From Bacteroidaceae bacterium (GTDB lineage Bacteria; Bacteroidota; Bacteroidia; Bacteroidales; Bacteroidaceae): 27,849 bases of DNA. This document shows, in pieces, positions 8,911 to 17,775 of this stretch. The stretch spans positions 1 to 27,849 of the forward strand of contig CAAFRW010000073.1 in NCBI GenBank assembly GCA_900765575.1, read 5' to 3'. Each line of letters begins with the position of its first letter. The stretch's first letter is position 1. The position numbers and the translations under genes are program-made. The notes beneath the pieces are model-generated. The model was not told where the DNA came from. It saw nothing but the letters and a program-made list of their open reading frames with translations, and did no database searches.

Positions 8911-10707
8911 ATGAAGAATATTTTTAAATTTTGTTTGTTGGTATGGGCAGTTGCTTTTTATTCGTGCGACGACCCTTATAAAGACCAAACCTTTACGGTG
9001 AGTGACAAACAGCCGATTTCCTCTTACCTGGAAACACGGCCGGATGATTTCTCCGAATGGATTAAAGTACTGGAATATGCCGACATGTACAATGCTATCA
9101 ATATGTCGGGTACATCTTATACGGCATTTGTTCCCAATAATAAAGCGGTAAAAGCTTTTTATGCCCAGAAGAACGTCTCTTCCATCGAAGAGTTAGACAA
9201 ATCTTATGCCCGCCAGCTGGTACAGTTCCATGTAGTGAACGACTCCACGGCGTTGGATAAACTGGTAGCCGGCGGAGAGTTGGATGTAACCAACTTGTTG
9301 GGCGACCATCTGGAAATTGCCTTTTTGGATACTCCCGGACAAGGCGAAGGATTCGGTTCTTCTATTTATGTAAACGGTGAAGCGCATGTAAGCGAACTCT
9401 CCATTTCCACTTCCAATGGGTTGGTCTATGTGCTCGACGATGTGTTGCAGCCCTTGCTTCAGGGAGTATATGGATTGATGAAAGAGAATGGTAAAAACAA
9501 GATTCTCAGCGAAATCATAGAACTCACCGGCTGGCGCGATTCGTTGAACATCATCGCGGATACGACTTATACGAAAGAGGGTGCTCGGGTAGTGACCCGT
9601 CGTTATTACACCTTGTTAGCGGTGTCGGATGCTGTGTATCAGGAACAGGGAATTGCTTCGGTACAGGATTTAGCCTCTAAATTGGGAGCCGGCAACGACT
9701 ATGAGGAAAGAGGAAATGCCTTGAACCGCTATGTGGCTTACCATATTCTGGAAGGACGTTATAAGGTGACGGATTTGGAGAAAACCGAAATGGAATCATT
9801 ACCTTATAAATTATGGACACCTGTTTGCGATAAGTCGCTTATCAAGATATCGAAAGAAGCGGATGGAGTTTTCTATCTGAACTATGACGAGGGGAATTTG
9901 AAAGCCCGCTTAGTTAAAGAGGGAGCCGACTTTACTTGTAAAAACGGATATATACAGCAGATTGACGGATATTTGCCTATTAGTACCAACCTGAAACCGG
10001 TCTTGTTCTATTGGGACCCTGCCTCTTATTCGGAATTGGGCAATTACATTGCTTCCAATGGAGCCGACGGACAATTGTTCCAACAAGGACAAGGTGCAGA
10101 CAATGACAAGGAGTTGCGTACTGAATTGAGTGAGGCGAATCTTTCCTGCTATCAGTTTACGTATGGTCCGGAAGGCAAACCTTCTTCTAATTTTGGAAAC
10201 CTGGCCTACCAGACTATCCGTAACAAAGAGGGTATGAACTATGACGACAGAGACCCGGCGGTAAAAGTATTTAATGAAGATTTGCTGAATATCGCTATCG
10301 GATATAAAGGTACGCTTGTAATGAACTCGCCGGCATTGATTCCGGGCAAATATAAAGTAACATTGCGCTATTTCTATGCAAACAGTATGCGTTATTTCCG
10401 TTGGTTTGGTAAGGGAAGCAACGGTGGTGTCACCACCTTCCAGTTTACTGATGCCGGTGTGGCGCCTGTACCGGTAGCGCTGTACTCCAGTCTGCCCAAT
10501 GAAATAGCCAGCATCAATGCTTCAACAGGTGAAATTACCTATAAAACGAAGCAAGGTTTGCAGGATGTGGTATTGTATGACACTTTTGAAGTGACAGAGA
10601 TGCGGGAATACCCGTTTAAAATAACAATTGATGATCCGGGAGCGAATAACTCCGCCGATTATCGAGTACAAATAGATTATATTTTATTTGAACCTATAAA
10701 TGATTAG
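8911..10707 (+). CDS. FAS1-domain lipoprotein with C-terminal beta-rich module
   Basis: A 598-residue lipoprotein; the hydrophobic leader ends at AFYSC, making Cys19 the likely lipidated residue. Two FAS1-like modules are visible: about 35-182, with TAFVPNNKAV (71-80) and the ending SNGLVYVLDDVLQP; and about 187-357, with YYTLLAVSDAVY and the ending KNGYIQQIDGYLP. The second is divergent. Residues 362-598 form a separate beta-rich region with PGKYKVTLRYFY and a final strand RVQIDYILFEP, which looks like a jelly-roll carbohydrate-binding fold; this fold call is by eye only. The gene lies 10 bp after SusD and just before a second FAS1 gene of similar layout. A role as an extra surface glycan-binding protein of the SusC/D system is inferred. 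Confidence 0.82.
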   Translation: MKNIFKFCLLVWAVAFYSCDDPYKDQTFTVSDKQPISSYLETRPDDFSEWIKVLEYADMYNAINMSGTSYTAFVPNNKAVKAFYAQKNVSSIEELDKSYARQLVQFHVVNDSTALDKLVAGGELDVTNLLGDHLEIAFLDTPGQGEGFGSSIYVNGEAHVSELSISTSNGLVYVLDDVLQPLLQGVYGLMKENGKNKILSEIIELTGWRDSLNIIADTTYTKEGARVVTRRYYTLLAVSDAVYQEQGIASVQDLASKLGAGNDYEERGNALNRYVAYHILEGRYKVTDLEKTEMESLPYKLWTPVCDKSLIKISKEADGVFYLNYDEGNLKARLVKEGADFTCKNGYIQQIDGYLPISTNLKPVLFYWDPASYSELGNYIASNGADGQLFQQGQGADNDKELRTELSEANLSCYQFTYGPEGKPSSNFGNLAYQTIRNKEGMNYDDRDPAVKVFNEDLLNIAIGYKGTLVMNSPALIPGKYKVTLRYFYANSMRYFRWFGKGSNGGVTTFQFTDAGVAPVPVALYSSLPNEIASINASTGEITYKTKQGLQDVVLYDTFEVTEMREYPFKITIDDPGANNSADYRVQIDYILFEPIND

Positions 10708-10711
10708 ACCT

Positions 10712-12460
10712 ATGAAAATATATCAATATATCGTACCGACAGTTCTCTTTTTAGGAGGTATCACGGCGGCCTGTACCGATAGTTGGGATGAACACTATTC
10801 CAAGAAGGAATCGGCAATCGTTGGAAATGTAGAGATGGAAATCTCTGATTTGCCCGCAACCAATTACTTACAAGCGGCTTCGGAGTATAGCTCCATGTAC
10901 GGTTTACTGGAAGAAACCGGTTTGTTGGAGCAGTTGAATGCGCAAAGTTTGCCTTATACCCTGTTTGTGGTAAACAATACCGAGGCAACTGCCTCCGGTG
11001 TAGCGGAAAAAGGACTGCGGGCCTCTGCAGAGGAGGCTCCGGTAAGTGAAGCGGAGTTCCTGGCAAAAGGACATATAACCACGGCTTCGGTAGCGCCCAG
11101 CAGTTTACAGGACGGGCAACGGCTGAAAATGTGGAACGGGAAATATGTGGACGTACATATCGCTCCCTTAGTAGAGGGAGGTCCGGATGTGATAACCTTT
11201 ACCAACAACCACTGCCAGATAAAGAAGGTGATTAAGGTGGAGAACGGCTACATCTATGAGCTGGACCAAATGATTAAGACGCCTAAAACATTGATTGAAA
11301 CGCTTGAAAGCTTGGGAGATGATTATTCCATCTTTAAGGCAATGGTCTTATCGCGCAATGTGAAAACGTTCGATAAAGCGAACAGTATTCCTCTTGGACC
11401 GGATGCCAGCGGCAACACGCTTTACGACTCGGCCTTTGCCGTTCGGAATCCTTATTTCGAAGCAAAAGGAATCAATTTGATGGACGATAGCAAACACTAT
11501 ACCGTGTTTATTCCTTCGAACGAGCTGATAACAAAGGCGGTGGAAGAAGGCAAAGCCAAACTGGCTTCCTGGGAGCAGAGCCGTCCGGACTCCACATTGA
11601 TGAACTGGTGTTTCCAATCGATGTTCTTCAAAACAGAATACAAACCGGAAGCTTTAGCCGAATTGGAAAATGGAAGCAATGTGGATATCACTTCGGCTTT
11701 CGACAAGCAGTGGCGCTTAACAGTCAACAAGGTCGATTTGAACAATCCGATAACCATGAGTAACGGAACGGCTTACTATGTAACCAATCTGAAATTACCG
11801 CATCGGGATGTCTTGATTTGGCGGTACAAAGAGCGTTTCACAACCTTTACTTATCTGTATAATGCAGAGACAAAGGACGATTTGAATTCACATTATGTAT
11901 TTAAAAATATAACGATTCATTCGGCTTTGACCAAACAAAATGTAGCGCCATGGTGTCCGGGAGCGGCACTGGCTTTAGGGTGGCCTAATGTATCGAATGT
12001 GGAGTGTCGCTTTTATGTAGCCAATGCGGATGATGGTGACTCTACATTGGATTTCACTCCTTACTGGCTTACTGTATATCCGGATAATACCTACGATTTG
12101 CACGACTATATCATACCGACCGGTGAATATACCTTGCATGTAGGATTCGGTTCGAATGGTGTGAAAAGAGCTACTAACAAAATGGATATCTCTGTAAATG
12201 GCGTATTAGTGGCATCGATGAGTAACTCTACTTACAAGGGAAATACCGGCGACCGATGGGGCGGTGGTTATCCGGAATATTGGGATACCAAATGGGATAC
12301 TAAATACGACCGGGATGGCCCGGAAATTGGAACGGTATACATAGAAAACGACGAGTTGAAACCGATTACCATTACGTTCCGTGCATGGAGAGATGATGGG
12401 ACAGGAGCGGATATTCCCGTAGAACATTGGACACTGCGTCCCACAGTTAACAATTATTGA
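10712..12460 (+). CDS. FAS1-domain lipoprotein with C-terminal beta-rich module (second of tandem pair)
   Basis: ATG 10712 is preferred over ATG 10700. It starts 4 bp after the previous stop and gives a clean SPII leader, MKIYQYIVPTVLFLGGITAAC, with Cys21 lipidated (582 residues). The first FAS1-like module spans about 47-190 (SLPYTLFVVNNTEA; ending ENGYIYELDQMI). A second spans about 190-368 (HYTVFIPSNELITKA). The C-terminal part, about 370-582, is beta-rich (PTGEYTLHVGFGSNG, KMDISVNGVLVASM) and ends VEHWTLRPTVNNY, recalling the ending of the preceding protein (DYILFEP). The two genes are thus probably ancient duplicates with diverged binding modules. No catalytic residues can be named. It sits 26 bp before the second SusC gene, so a surface binding role is inferred. 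Confidence 0.82.
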   Translation: MKIYQYIVPTVLFLGGITAACTDSWDEHYSKKESAIVGNVEMEISDLPATNYLQAASEYSSMYGLLEETGLLEQLNAQSLPYTLFVVNNTEATASGVAEKGLRASAEEAPVSEAEFLAKGHITTASVAPSSLQDGQRLKMWNGKYVDVHIAPLVEGGPDVITFTNNHCQIKKVIKVENGYIYELDQMIKTPKTLIETLESLGDDYSIFKAMVLSRNVKTFDKANSIPLGPDASGNTLYDSAFAVRNPYFEAKGINLMDDSKHYTVFIPSNELITKAVEEGKAKLASWEQSRPDSTLMNWCFQSMFFKTEYKPEALAELENGSNVDITSAFDKQWRLTVNKVDLNNPITMSNGTAYYVTNLKLPHRDVLIWRYKERFTTFTYLYNAETKDDLNSHYVFKNITIHSALTKQNVAPWCPGAALALGWPNVSNVECRFYVANADDGDSTLDFTPYWLTVYPDNTYDLHDYIIPTGEYTLHVGFGSNGVKRATNKMDISVNGVLVASMSNSTYKGNTGDRWGGGYPEYWDTKWDTKYDRDGPEIGTVYIENDELKPITITFRAWRDDGTGADIPVEHWTLRPTVNNY

Positions 12461-12486
12461 TTGACCTATTGAAACATACGTAGATT

Positions 12487-15400
12487 ATGAAAAATTTAAA
12501 ATACATGCTTGTCTTATTGGGAGCGTTGCTGCAAGCAACGGTCCTGTATGGACAAGGCACATATAAAGTTACCGGTAAGATACTCTCTTCGTTAAACAAA
12601 CCGGTAGAGGGTGCCGTAGTGACCGTAGACCAAATGGTAAATGTAACGACTGAAGCCGATGGTACGTTTGCTGTGGAAGTGAAAAATCCGGAAACAGCCG
12701 TTTCTGTCTGGGCGCCGGGTTATCTTTCCGTTAAGCAGATGTTGAACGGACGGAAAGAAGTAGTGATTATGCTGATTCCCGAGGACCGGTACAAATATAC
12801 GGAAGAAGTGGTGTTGCCTTTTCGGGGCGATAACACCACGCAGATAAGTACAACGGCCGCTACGAACATCTCGAAGAAAGACTTTACGCCGGCCAGCCAG
12901 AAAATAGACCGTGCCCTGACAGGTCAGGTGGCCGGATTGCAAGTAACGAGAATGGGAGGTATGCCCGAAGAAGGAAGTTATTATAACTTGCGCGGAATCC
13001 GTTCGCTGACAGGAGATAATGCACCGCTTCTGGTCATTAACGGAGTGCCGTATATGCCTGATAAAAACAGTTCTCCTTTGATAAAAGGATATACGCGCGA
13101 CATCTTCTCAGCTTATAACATTAATGATATACAGAATATTACTGTATTGAAAGGAGCTGAAGCAGCTATGTACGGTTCAATGGGTTCTAACGGTGTCATT
13201 CTGATACAGACCGATGGAGCCAGCCAGGATGCTATGGAAACCCAGGTAAGCTATTACGGTGAGTTTGGTATGAACTGGAACAACAAACGCATGCCTGTGT
13301 TGAGCGGGGAGGATTATAATAAATACCTGATGGATGCCGGTATGACGAGATATAAGAATCTGGATGATTTGTATTCCAGCTTCCCGTTCCTTTCTCCGGA
13401 TGGCAGTGCGAACAAAGATGCTTATCTTTACAACAACCAGACCGACTGGCAGGACTTGATTTACAAGAAAGGTTTTACCACCAGTAACCTGTTCCGGGTA
13501 GAAGGTGGTGACAACATCGCCAAGTACGATTTGGCCTTGGGTTATTCGCAAAATAACGGATTGTATGAGAATACAAGTCTCGACCGCTATCATACCCAGT
13601 TAAATGCCAATGTATTGGTCAGTCCGAAGGTGAATATCTTTGCTACACTGGGATTCGCCTATATGGACGGCTCGTTGCAAGAACAGGGAATGAACCTTGA
13701 AACCAATCCTGTTTTGGCAGCTTACGCACAGTCGCCGGTGTTGAGTCCTTATAATAAAGACCGTCAGGGAAATGTGCTGAGCACCTATTCCTCTTATAAT
13801 TTCGGAAACAGTACGGCTGTGCAGGTTAGTAACCCGTTGGCTATTGTCAACACGCTGGATGCTACCACCCGTCAGTACGATTTGACTTTGCGCGGCGGTA
13901 TCAACTATACTCCTATTCGAGAACTGACTTTAACCGGAACCATGGGAATGTATTACAACTATAATAATGAGCATTTATTTATTCCGGGTGTTACAGAAAA
14001 GACAATCGTACCTGTTTCCGACGAATATGGAACGGCGAAGAATACAGTGCGCGACGGAGTTTCTTCCACACGTAACTATTTCTTTAACGTGAACGCACGT
14101 TATACCAAGACTTTTGAGGAGATTCATCAGCTGAATGCGCTGGCCGGTGCACAGGTATTGACTACCCGTAACAAATACGAGGCAGGCTTGGGACGCGATA
14201 CGTCGAACGACTATTACCAAACGTTGAGCAGTACGGACGATGTAGGCCGTCAGGTAGTAGGCTATTTGGATACCTGGAATTGGATGAACTTCTATGCACA
14301 TGCCGATTACACGTATAAGAACCAGTGGCAGGCTTCGGTCAACCTGGCCGTAGACGGTTCTTCTTCCACCGGTGAAGATGCCAACCGGTTCTATATGTAT
14401 CCTTCGGTAGGACTTACCTGGCTGGGAAAAGGCTGGAAGCCTTTACAAAATACAACGTGGTTGAATAAGCTGAATGTCCGGGCTGAATATAGCCTGACGG
14501 GAAACTCCCGCTTTGCTTCCACCATGGGCATGTATTATTACAAGGCGGCTCCTTACCAGGATTTGTCTGCCATTGTGCGGGCCAACGTGCCGAATACCCA
14601 ATTGAAGCCGGAGCGTAATGCTTCACTGAATGTGGGTGTGGATGTGGCTGCTTTTCAGAACCGCTTGAATATAAGTGTCGATTATTTCAATAACCGGATA
14701 AGCGATATGATTTGTGCTAAGCCGTTGTCGTCGGTGTATGGTTCCATACCCTATTATGCCAACATTGGTAAGATGGATAACAATGGAGTGGAACTCTCGT
14801 TGCAGGCTTCGCTAGTTCGTACACGCGATTTTGAATGGATTGTAGGAGGAAACATCGCCCACTATAAAAGTGAAATCAAATCGTTGGGCGAAGGGATAGA
14901 CCAGATAGTGAATTCATACGACGGAACCACCATGGTGACTGCCGTAGGACATTCTCCTTACGAATTCTACGGATACGAAACATTAGGCGTGTTTACTTCC
15001 CAGGCTGAGGCGGATGAGGCTCATCTGATGGTAGATAACGGTAATTATTTCCGGGGTGGCGACATGCACTATGTGGACCAGAATAAAGACGGAAAGATTG
15101 ACGGAAGCGACCGGGTTGCTATTGGCAGCGCACAGCCTGACTTCTATGGCGGTTTCTATTCAAGAATCAACTATAAAGGTTTCGCCTTGTCGGCCGATTT
15201 CAATTATTCGAAAGGAAATAAAGCGTATAACGCCGTTCGCAACCAGCTGGAAGGTATGAATACCTTAACAAACCAGAGTGTAGCGGTGCTCAACCGATGG
15301 AGCATGGACGGACAGGTAACGGATATGCCGCGTGTGCAGTATAACGATGGTTATCGGAGCAGTTCGTTCTCCGACAGATGGATTGAAGACGCTTCGTTTG

Positions 15401-15627
15401 TACGTTTAAAGAATATCACGCTCAGTTATAGTTTCAACAAAAAGATTTGGAACTTCTTCCGTTCGGGTACCTTGTATGTAACCGGTGAAAACTTGTGGAC
15501 AGGAACCAAATATTTAGGAATGGACCCGGAGATGGCTTATTCGTACAGCGACCCGGTACAAGGACTTGACTATGCGAAAATGATTCAACCGAAGTCGGTG
15601 AAGTTGGGTGTTAACTTGAAATTCTAA
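12487..15627 (+). CDS. SusC-family TonB-dependent outer-membrane transporter (pair 2)
   Basis: A 1,046-residue, intact SusC. The signal peptide probably ends near residue 22 (VLYG|QG), followed by a carboxypeptidase-regulatory-like domain at about 26-100 (VTGKILSSLNKPVEGAVVTV), a TonB-box-like EEVVLPF, and a plug domain with LTGQVAGLQVTRMGG, NLRGIRSLTGDNAPLLVING and ITVLKGAEAAMYGSMGSNGV. The rest is the 22-strand beta-barrel, ending in the typical aromatic terminus VKLGVNLKF. It imports oligosaccharides with energy from TonB and pairs with the SusD gene that starts 6 bp downstream. It is clearly paralogous to, but diverged from, the SusC at 4042-7347, so the two may prefer different oligosaccharides. 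It is the only uninterrupted SusC in the window. Confidence 0.96.
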   Translation: MKNLKYMLVLLGALLQATVLYGQGTYKVTGKILSSLNKPVEGAVVTVDQMVNVTTEADGTFAVEVKNPETAVSVWAPGYLSVKQMLNGRKEVVIMLIPEDRYKYTEEVVLPFRGDNTTQISTTAATNISKKDFTPASQKIDRALTGQVAGLQVTRMGGMPEEGSYYNLRGIRSLTGDNAPLLVINGVPYMPDKNSSPLIKGYTRDIFSAYNINDIQNITVLKGAEAAMYGSMGSNGVILIQTDGASQDAMETQVSYYGEFGMNWNNKRMPVLSGEDYNKYLMDAGMTRYKNLDDLYSSFPFLSPDGSANKDAYLYNNQTDWQDLIYKKGFTTSNLFRVEGGDNIAKYDLALGYSQNNGLYENTSLDRYHTQLNANVLVSPKVNIFATLGFAYMDGSLQEQGMNLETNPVLAAYAQSPVLSPYNKDRQGNVLSTYSSYNFGNSTAVQVSNPLAIVNTLDATTRQYDLTLRGGINYTPIRELTLTGTMGMYYNYNNEHLFIPGVTEKTIVPVSDEYGTAKNTVRDGVSSTRNYFFNVNARYTKTFEEIHQLNALAGAQVLTTRNKYEAGLGRDTSNDYYQTLSSTDDVGRQVVGYLDTWNWMNFYAHADYTYKNQWQASVNLAVDGSSSTGEDANRFYMYPSVGLTWLGKGWKPLQNTTWLNKLNVRAEYSLTGNSRFASTMGMYYYKAAPYQDLSAIVRANVPNTQLKPERNASLNVGVDVAAFQNRLNISVDYFNNRISDMICAKPLSSVYGSIPYYANIGKMDNNGVELSLQASLVRTRDFEWIVGGNIAHYKSEIKSLGEGIDQIVNSYDGTTMVTAVGHSPYEFYGYETLGVFTSQAEADEAHLMVDNGNYFRGGDMHYVDQNKDGKIDGSDRVAIGSAQPDFYGGFYSRINYKGFALSADFNYSKGNKAYNAVRNQLEGMNTLTNQSVAVLNRWSMDGQVTDMPRVQYNDGYRSSSFSDRWIEDASFVRLKNITLSYSFNKKIWNFFRSGTLYVTGENLWTGTKYLGMDPEMAYSYSDPVQGLDYAKMIQPKSVKLGVNLKF

Positions 15628-15633
15628 TTGATT

Positions 15634-17271
15634 ATGAAAACAACATTGATTTGTAAATATACGTTTGTCGGTATAGCGTTGAGCTTGCTGACGGCATGCT
15701 CCGACTTCTTTGAACCGGAGAATAAAACGGCGCTTAAAGGGGATGATTACATGGGCGAATCCGGTGAGATGTATTCCGGTTTCGCAGGTATCGTTACCCG
15801 CATGCAGACTTTGGCCGACCATAATATTTATGTATTCGATAGCCGCGCGGAAACGTTTATTCCGACCGACCGCGATACGGAAATGCTGAACTTATCGAAT
15901 TATGAAGATAATGTGAAAGACAATGCGTATGCTGACCCGGCCAACTATTACGACGTGATTATCTCTTGCAACGATTATCTGGAAAAGATACGCGCCTATA
16001 AGAATGAGCATCCCTCAAGTGTGGATATGACCCATTACGAAGGATTGGTAGGGGGTGCCTTGCGCATTAAAGCCTGGACTTATCTGAACCTGGCGAAAGC
16101 TTATGGCAAAGTGGTCTGGTTTGACGACCCGATGACTTCGATGAAAGATTACTCACAGTATCCGCGTCTCGATTTGGACCAAACCGTTAAAGCCTGTGTG
16201 GAGCTCTTGGAAAAAGGTTTCGACGGAGTGAACGCTAACCATACGTTTGACTGGAGCGAATGGCTGGCAGGTTCCGAGAATCAGAATGAAGGAAACTGGG
16301 GCGTTTGGAATATGATGACTCCGCCTTACTTTGCCTTGGCTGCCGAGTTGGCTTTGTGGCAGGAAGATTACCAACGGGTAGCGGATATTCTTCTGCCGGC
16401 TATGAATAATGCTTTTGAAACTTCACCCAGCTATTATGTGTATATGTGCAGCGAGAATTATTCGGCTAATAATTATTCCCGAATTTTCAGTGCTACTACT
16501 CCGCTCGGCCATGTAGCGGCGGGAGCCATTACGTATAACAGTAAGAAAGCTCAAACCAATACACTTTCGAAGAACTATTACTCGGCTCCCATTTTACTGG
16601 CTTCCGAGGCGGCTATGAAGCGGTATACCGATACCGACTTCAATCCGTTGAAAGCGAATGCAAAAGATATCCGTGAAAGTCAGAACTATGCTTCTCAATC
16701 GGATACGGAATGGAAATTGAGGAGATACAGGAGTAGTGAGAGTGCTATCTATCTGTATCGGGGCGTAGAGTTTTATTTAATGCTGATAGAGGCTTTCAAC
16801 CACTTAGACCGTGGCATTGAAATGGAGACCTTAATGAACAGTGGATGCGATAAATACTTTACGGATGTATGTAAAGGTGACTTGGAGGTTTTCTTCGAAC
16901 GGTTTAAAGGATTTAGCAAGTATTGGGTAAAGTATGAGGTGAGTGTAAAAAAAGCAGGTGACAAAGGCGTACGCGGTTGCTTGGGATTGGTGGCTCGTGA
17001 TATGAAGACCGATTTGACGGAGGAGAATATCCGTCACAACGATATGGAAATATTGAAGGAGTATGTGTTGGAGTTCCCGGGCGAAGGCAAAACACTTCCC
17101 ACCATGATTCGTATGGCACGTAGATATGGCAATGAGGTGATGGCGGATTTAGTGTGTGGAAAATATGAGAATGTAGTGGGCTTTGAGGCGGTAAGCGAGA
17201 AAGTCCGCGGCAAATTAGAAGCCGGCAATTACTTTATTCCTTGGAATATAGATGGAACTTCTCTTCATTAG
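15634..17271 (+). CDS. SusD/RagB-family glycan-binding lipoprotein (pair 2)
   Basis: A 545-residue lipoprotein with ATG at 15634; a TTG in frame at 15628 abuts the SusC stop and is not needed. The leader ends in a perfect lipobox, LLTAC (Cys22), followed by SDFFEPENKTAL. TPR-like helices typical of the SusD fold include GGALRIKAWTYLNLAKAYGK and the DYQRVADILLPAMNNAFE region. The C-terminus (AGNYFIPWNIDGTSLH) has the usual SusD ending in which FxPW precedes the last residues. It differs strongly from the first SusD, consistent with the two pairs binding different ligands. It is the last gene of the seven-gene unit and is followed 52 bp later by a strong terminator hairpin. Confidence 0.93.
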   Translation: MKTTLICKYTFVGIALSLLTACSDFFEPENKTALKGDDYMGESGEMYSGFAGIVTRMQTLADHNIYVFDSRAETFIPTDRDTEMLNLSNYEDNVKDNAYADPANYYDVIISCNDYLEKIRAYKNEHPSSVDMTHYEGLVGGALRIKAWTYLNLAKAYGKVVWFDDPMTSMKDYSQYPRLDLDQTVKACVELLEKGFDGVNANHTFDWSEWLAGSENQNEGNWGVWNMMTPPYFALAAELALWQEDYQRVADILLPAMNNAFETSPSYYVYMCSENYSANNYSRIFSATTPLGHVAAGAITYNSKKAQTNTLSKNYYSAPILLASEAAMKRYTDTDFNPLKANAKDIRESQNYASQSDTEWKLRRYRSSESAIYLYRGVEFYLMLIEAFNHLDRGIEMETLMNSGCDKYFTDVCKGDLEVFFERFKGFSKYWVKYEVSVKKAGDKGVRGCLGLVARDMKTDLTEENIRHNDMEILKEYVLEFPGEGKTLPTMIRMARRYGNEVMADLVCGKYENVVGFEAVSEKVRGKLEAGNYFIPWNIDGTSLH

Positions 17272-17323
17272 TGGGTTAACAGAAGAGTTTTAGGATAAGT
17301 TGTTTTGGATGGGTATAAGTGTG

Positions 17324-17370
17324 GATGCCGCATGAGCAGAATAGTCTGTTTCGTGCGGCATCTTTTATTC
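17324..17370 (+). terminator. Rho-independent terminator of the FAS1/SusC/SusD operon
   Basis: GATGCCGCA (17324-17332) pairs perfectly with TGCGGCATC (17354-17362). The stem extends through a G-T wobble, and an inner CAGA/TCTG stem (17337-17340 with 17345-17348) closes a four-base loop. The tail TTTTATTC follows directly. It lies 52 bp after the last SusD stop. There is no T-run on the opposite strand, so it acts on plus-strand transcripts only. Confidence 0.85.
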
Positions 17371-17510
17371 AATGAAGGTTTTCTTGGTCATTGGTTATCG
17401 GGAGGGCAATCCTTTGCCGATGGTTAGTAAGTATCTGGTTAGAAGTTCCGTATCTTCCGTTTCATGCTGTGTTGGTGGCGTACCTTTGCCTATACGTATG
17501 GAGTACTTGT

Positions 17511-17668
17511 ACCACAAGCCTGTGTCACAACTTTGCCAAGCCGTAGTCACACCTGTGCCACAAGCGTGTGTCACAACCTTGCCAAGCCGTCTGTCACAAC
17601 CTTGCCAAGCCGTCTGTCACAACCTTGCCAAGCTATCTGTCACACCTGTGCCAAGCTGTTGGCACAAC
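17511..17668. repeat. Tandem array of alternating odd-centred palindromes, about 23-bp period
   Basis: GTCACA recurs at 17524, 17546, 17570, 17593, 17616 and 17639 (spacings 22, 24, 23, 23, 23), with a GGCACA variant at 17661. Between these copies sit CTTGCCAAG-like elements (centres 17536, 17582, 17605, 17628) or TGTGCCACA/TGTGCCAAG (17558, 17651). Each element is a short palindrome around a single central C (TGT-C-ACA, CTTG-C-CAAG), and in the most regular part centres alternate 10 and 13 bp apart. The right end folds into a perfect 8-bp hairpin, TGTGCCAA-gctg-TTGGCACA (17647-17666). The array lies between convergent genes, so a promoter role is unlikely. It could be a protein-binding array, a transcript-end structure or a neutral tandem repeat. 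Confidence 0.85.
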
Positions 17669-17775
17669 TATGGCGCTAGCGTGGCATGAAATGGCGGCAC
17701 AGGCAGGTGAAGTAACTTATACTGAAATCGTTGTTCCTATTAGCAGGTGGTTACTAAAATGGTTGTTACATTTAA

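Larger units (their letters stand above)
17272..17775. other. Convergent intergenic region
   Basis: About 500 bp between the ends of the SusD gene (plus) and the HTCS gene (minus). It contains a rho-independent-type terminator at 17324-17362 and a degenerate 23-bp tandem array at about 17511-17666. Short frames through the array encode repeated TTLPSRLSQPCQAV-like text in several frames; this only reflects the DNA repeat, so I do not call a protein. The remaining sequence shows nothing recognisable. Confidence 0.7.

Noticed and set aside
10700..10711. Upstream start (ATG 10700) for the third FAS1 lipoprotein
   Set aside because: ATG 10712 avoids overlap with the previous gene and gives a clean lipoprotein leader. 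By the same reasoning TTG starts at 15628 (SusD) and 22104 (HTCS) were dropped for ATG 15634 and ATG 22095.
17511..17668. CRISPR array
   Set aside because: There are no unique spacers: the 23-bp period is filled by the repeat itself, units are degenerate, and no cas genes are present.
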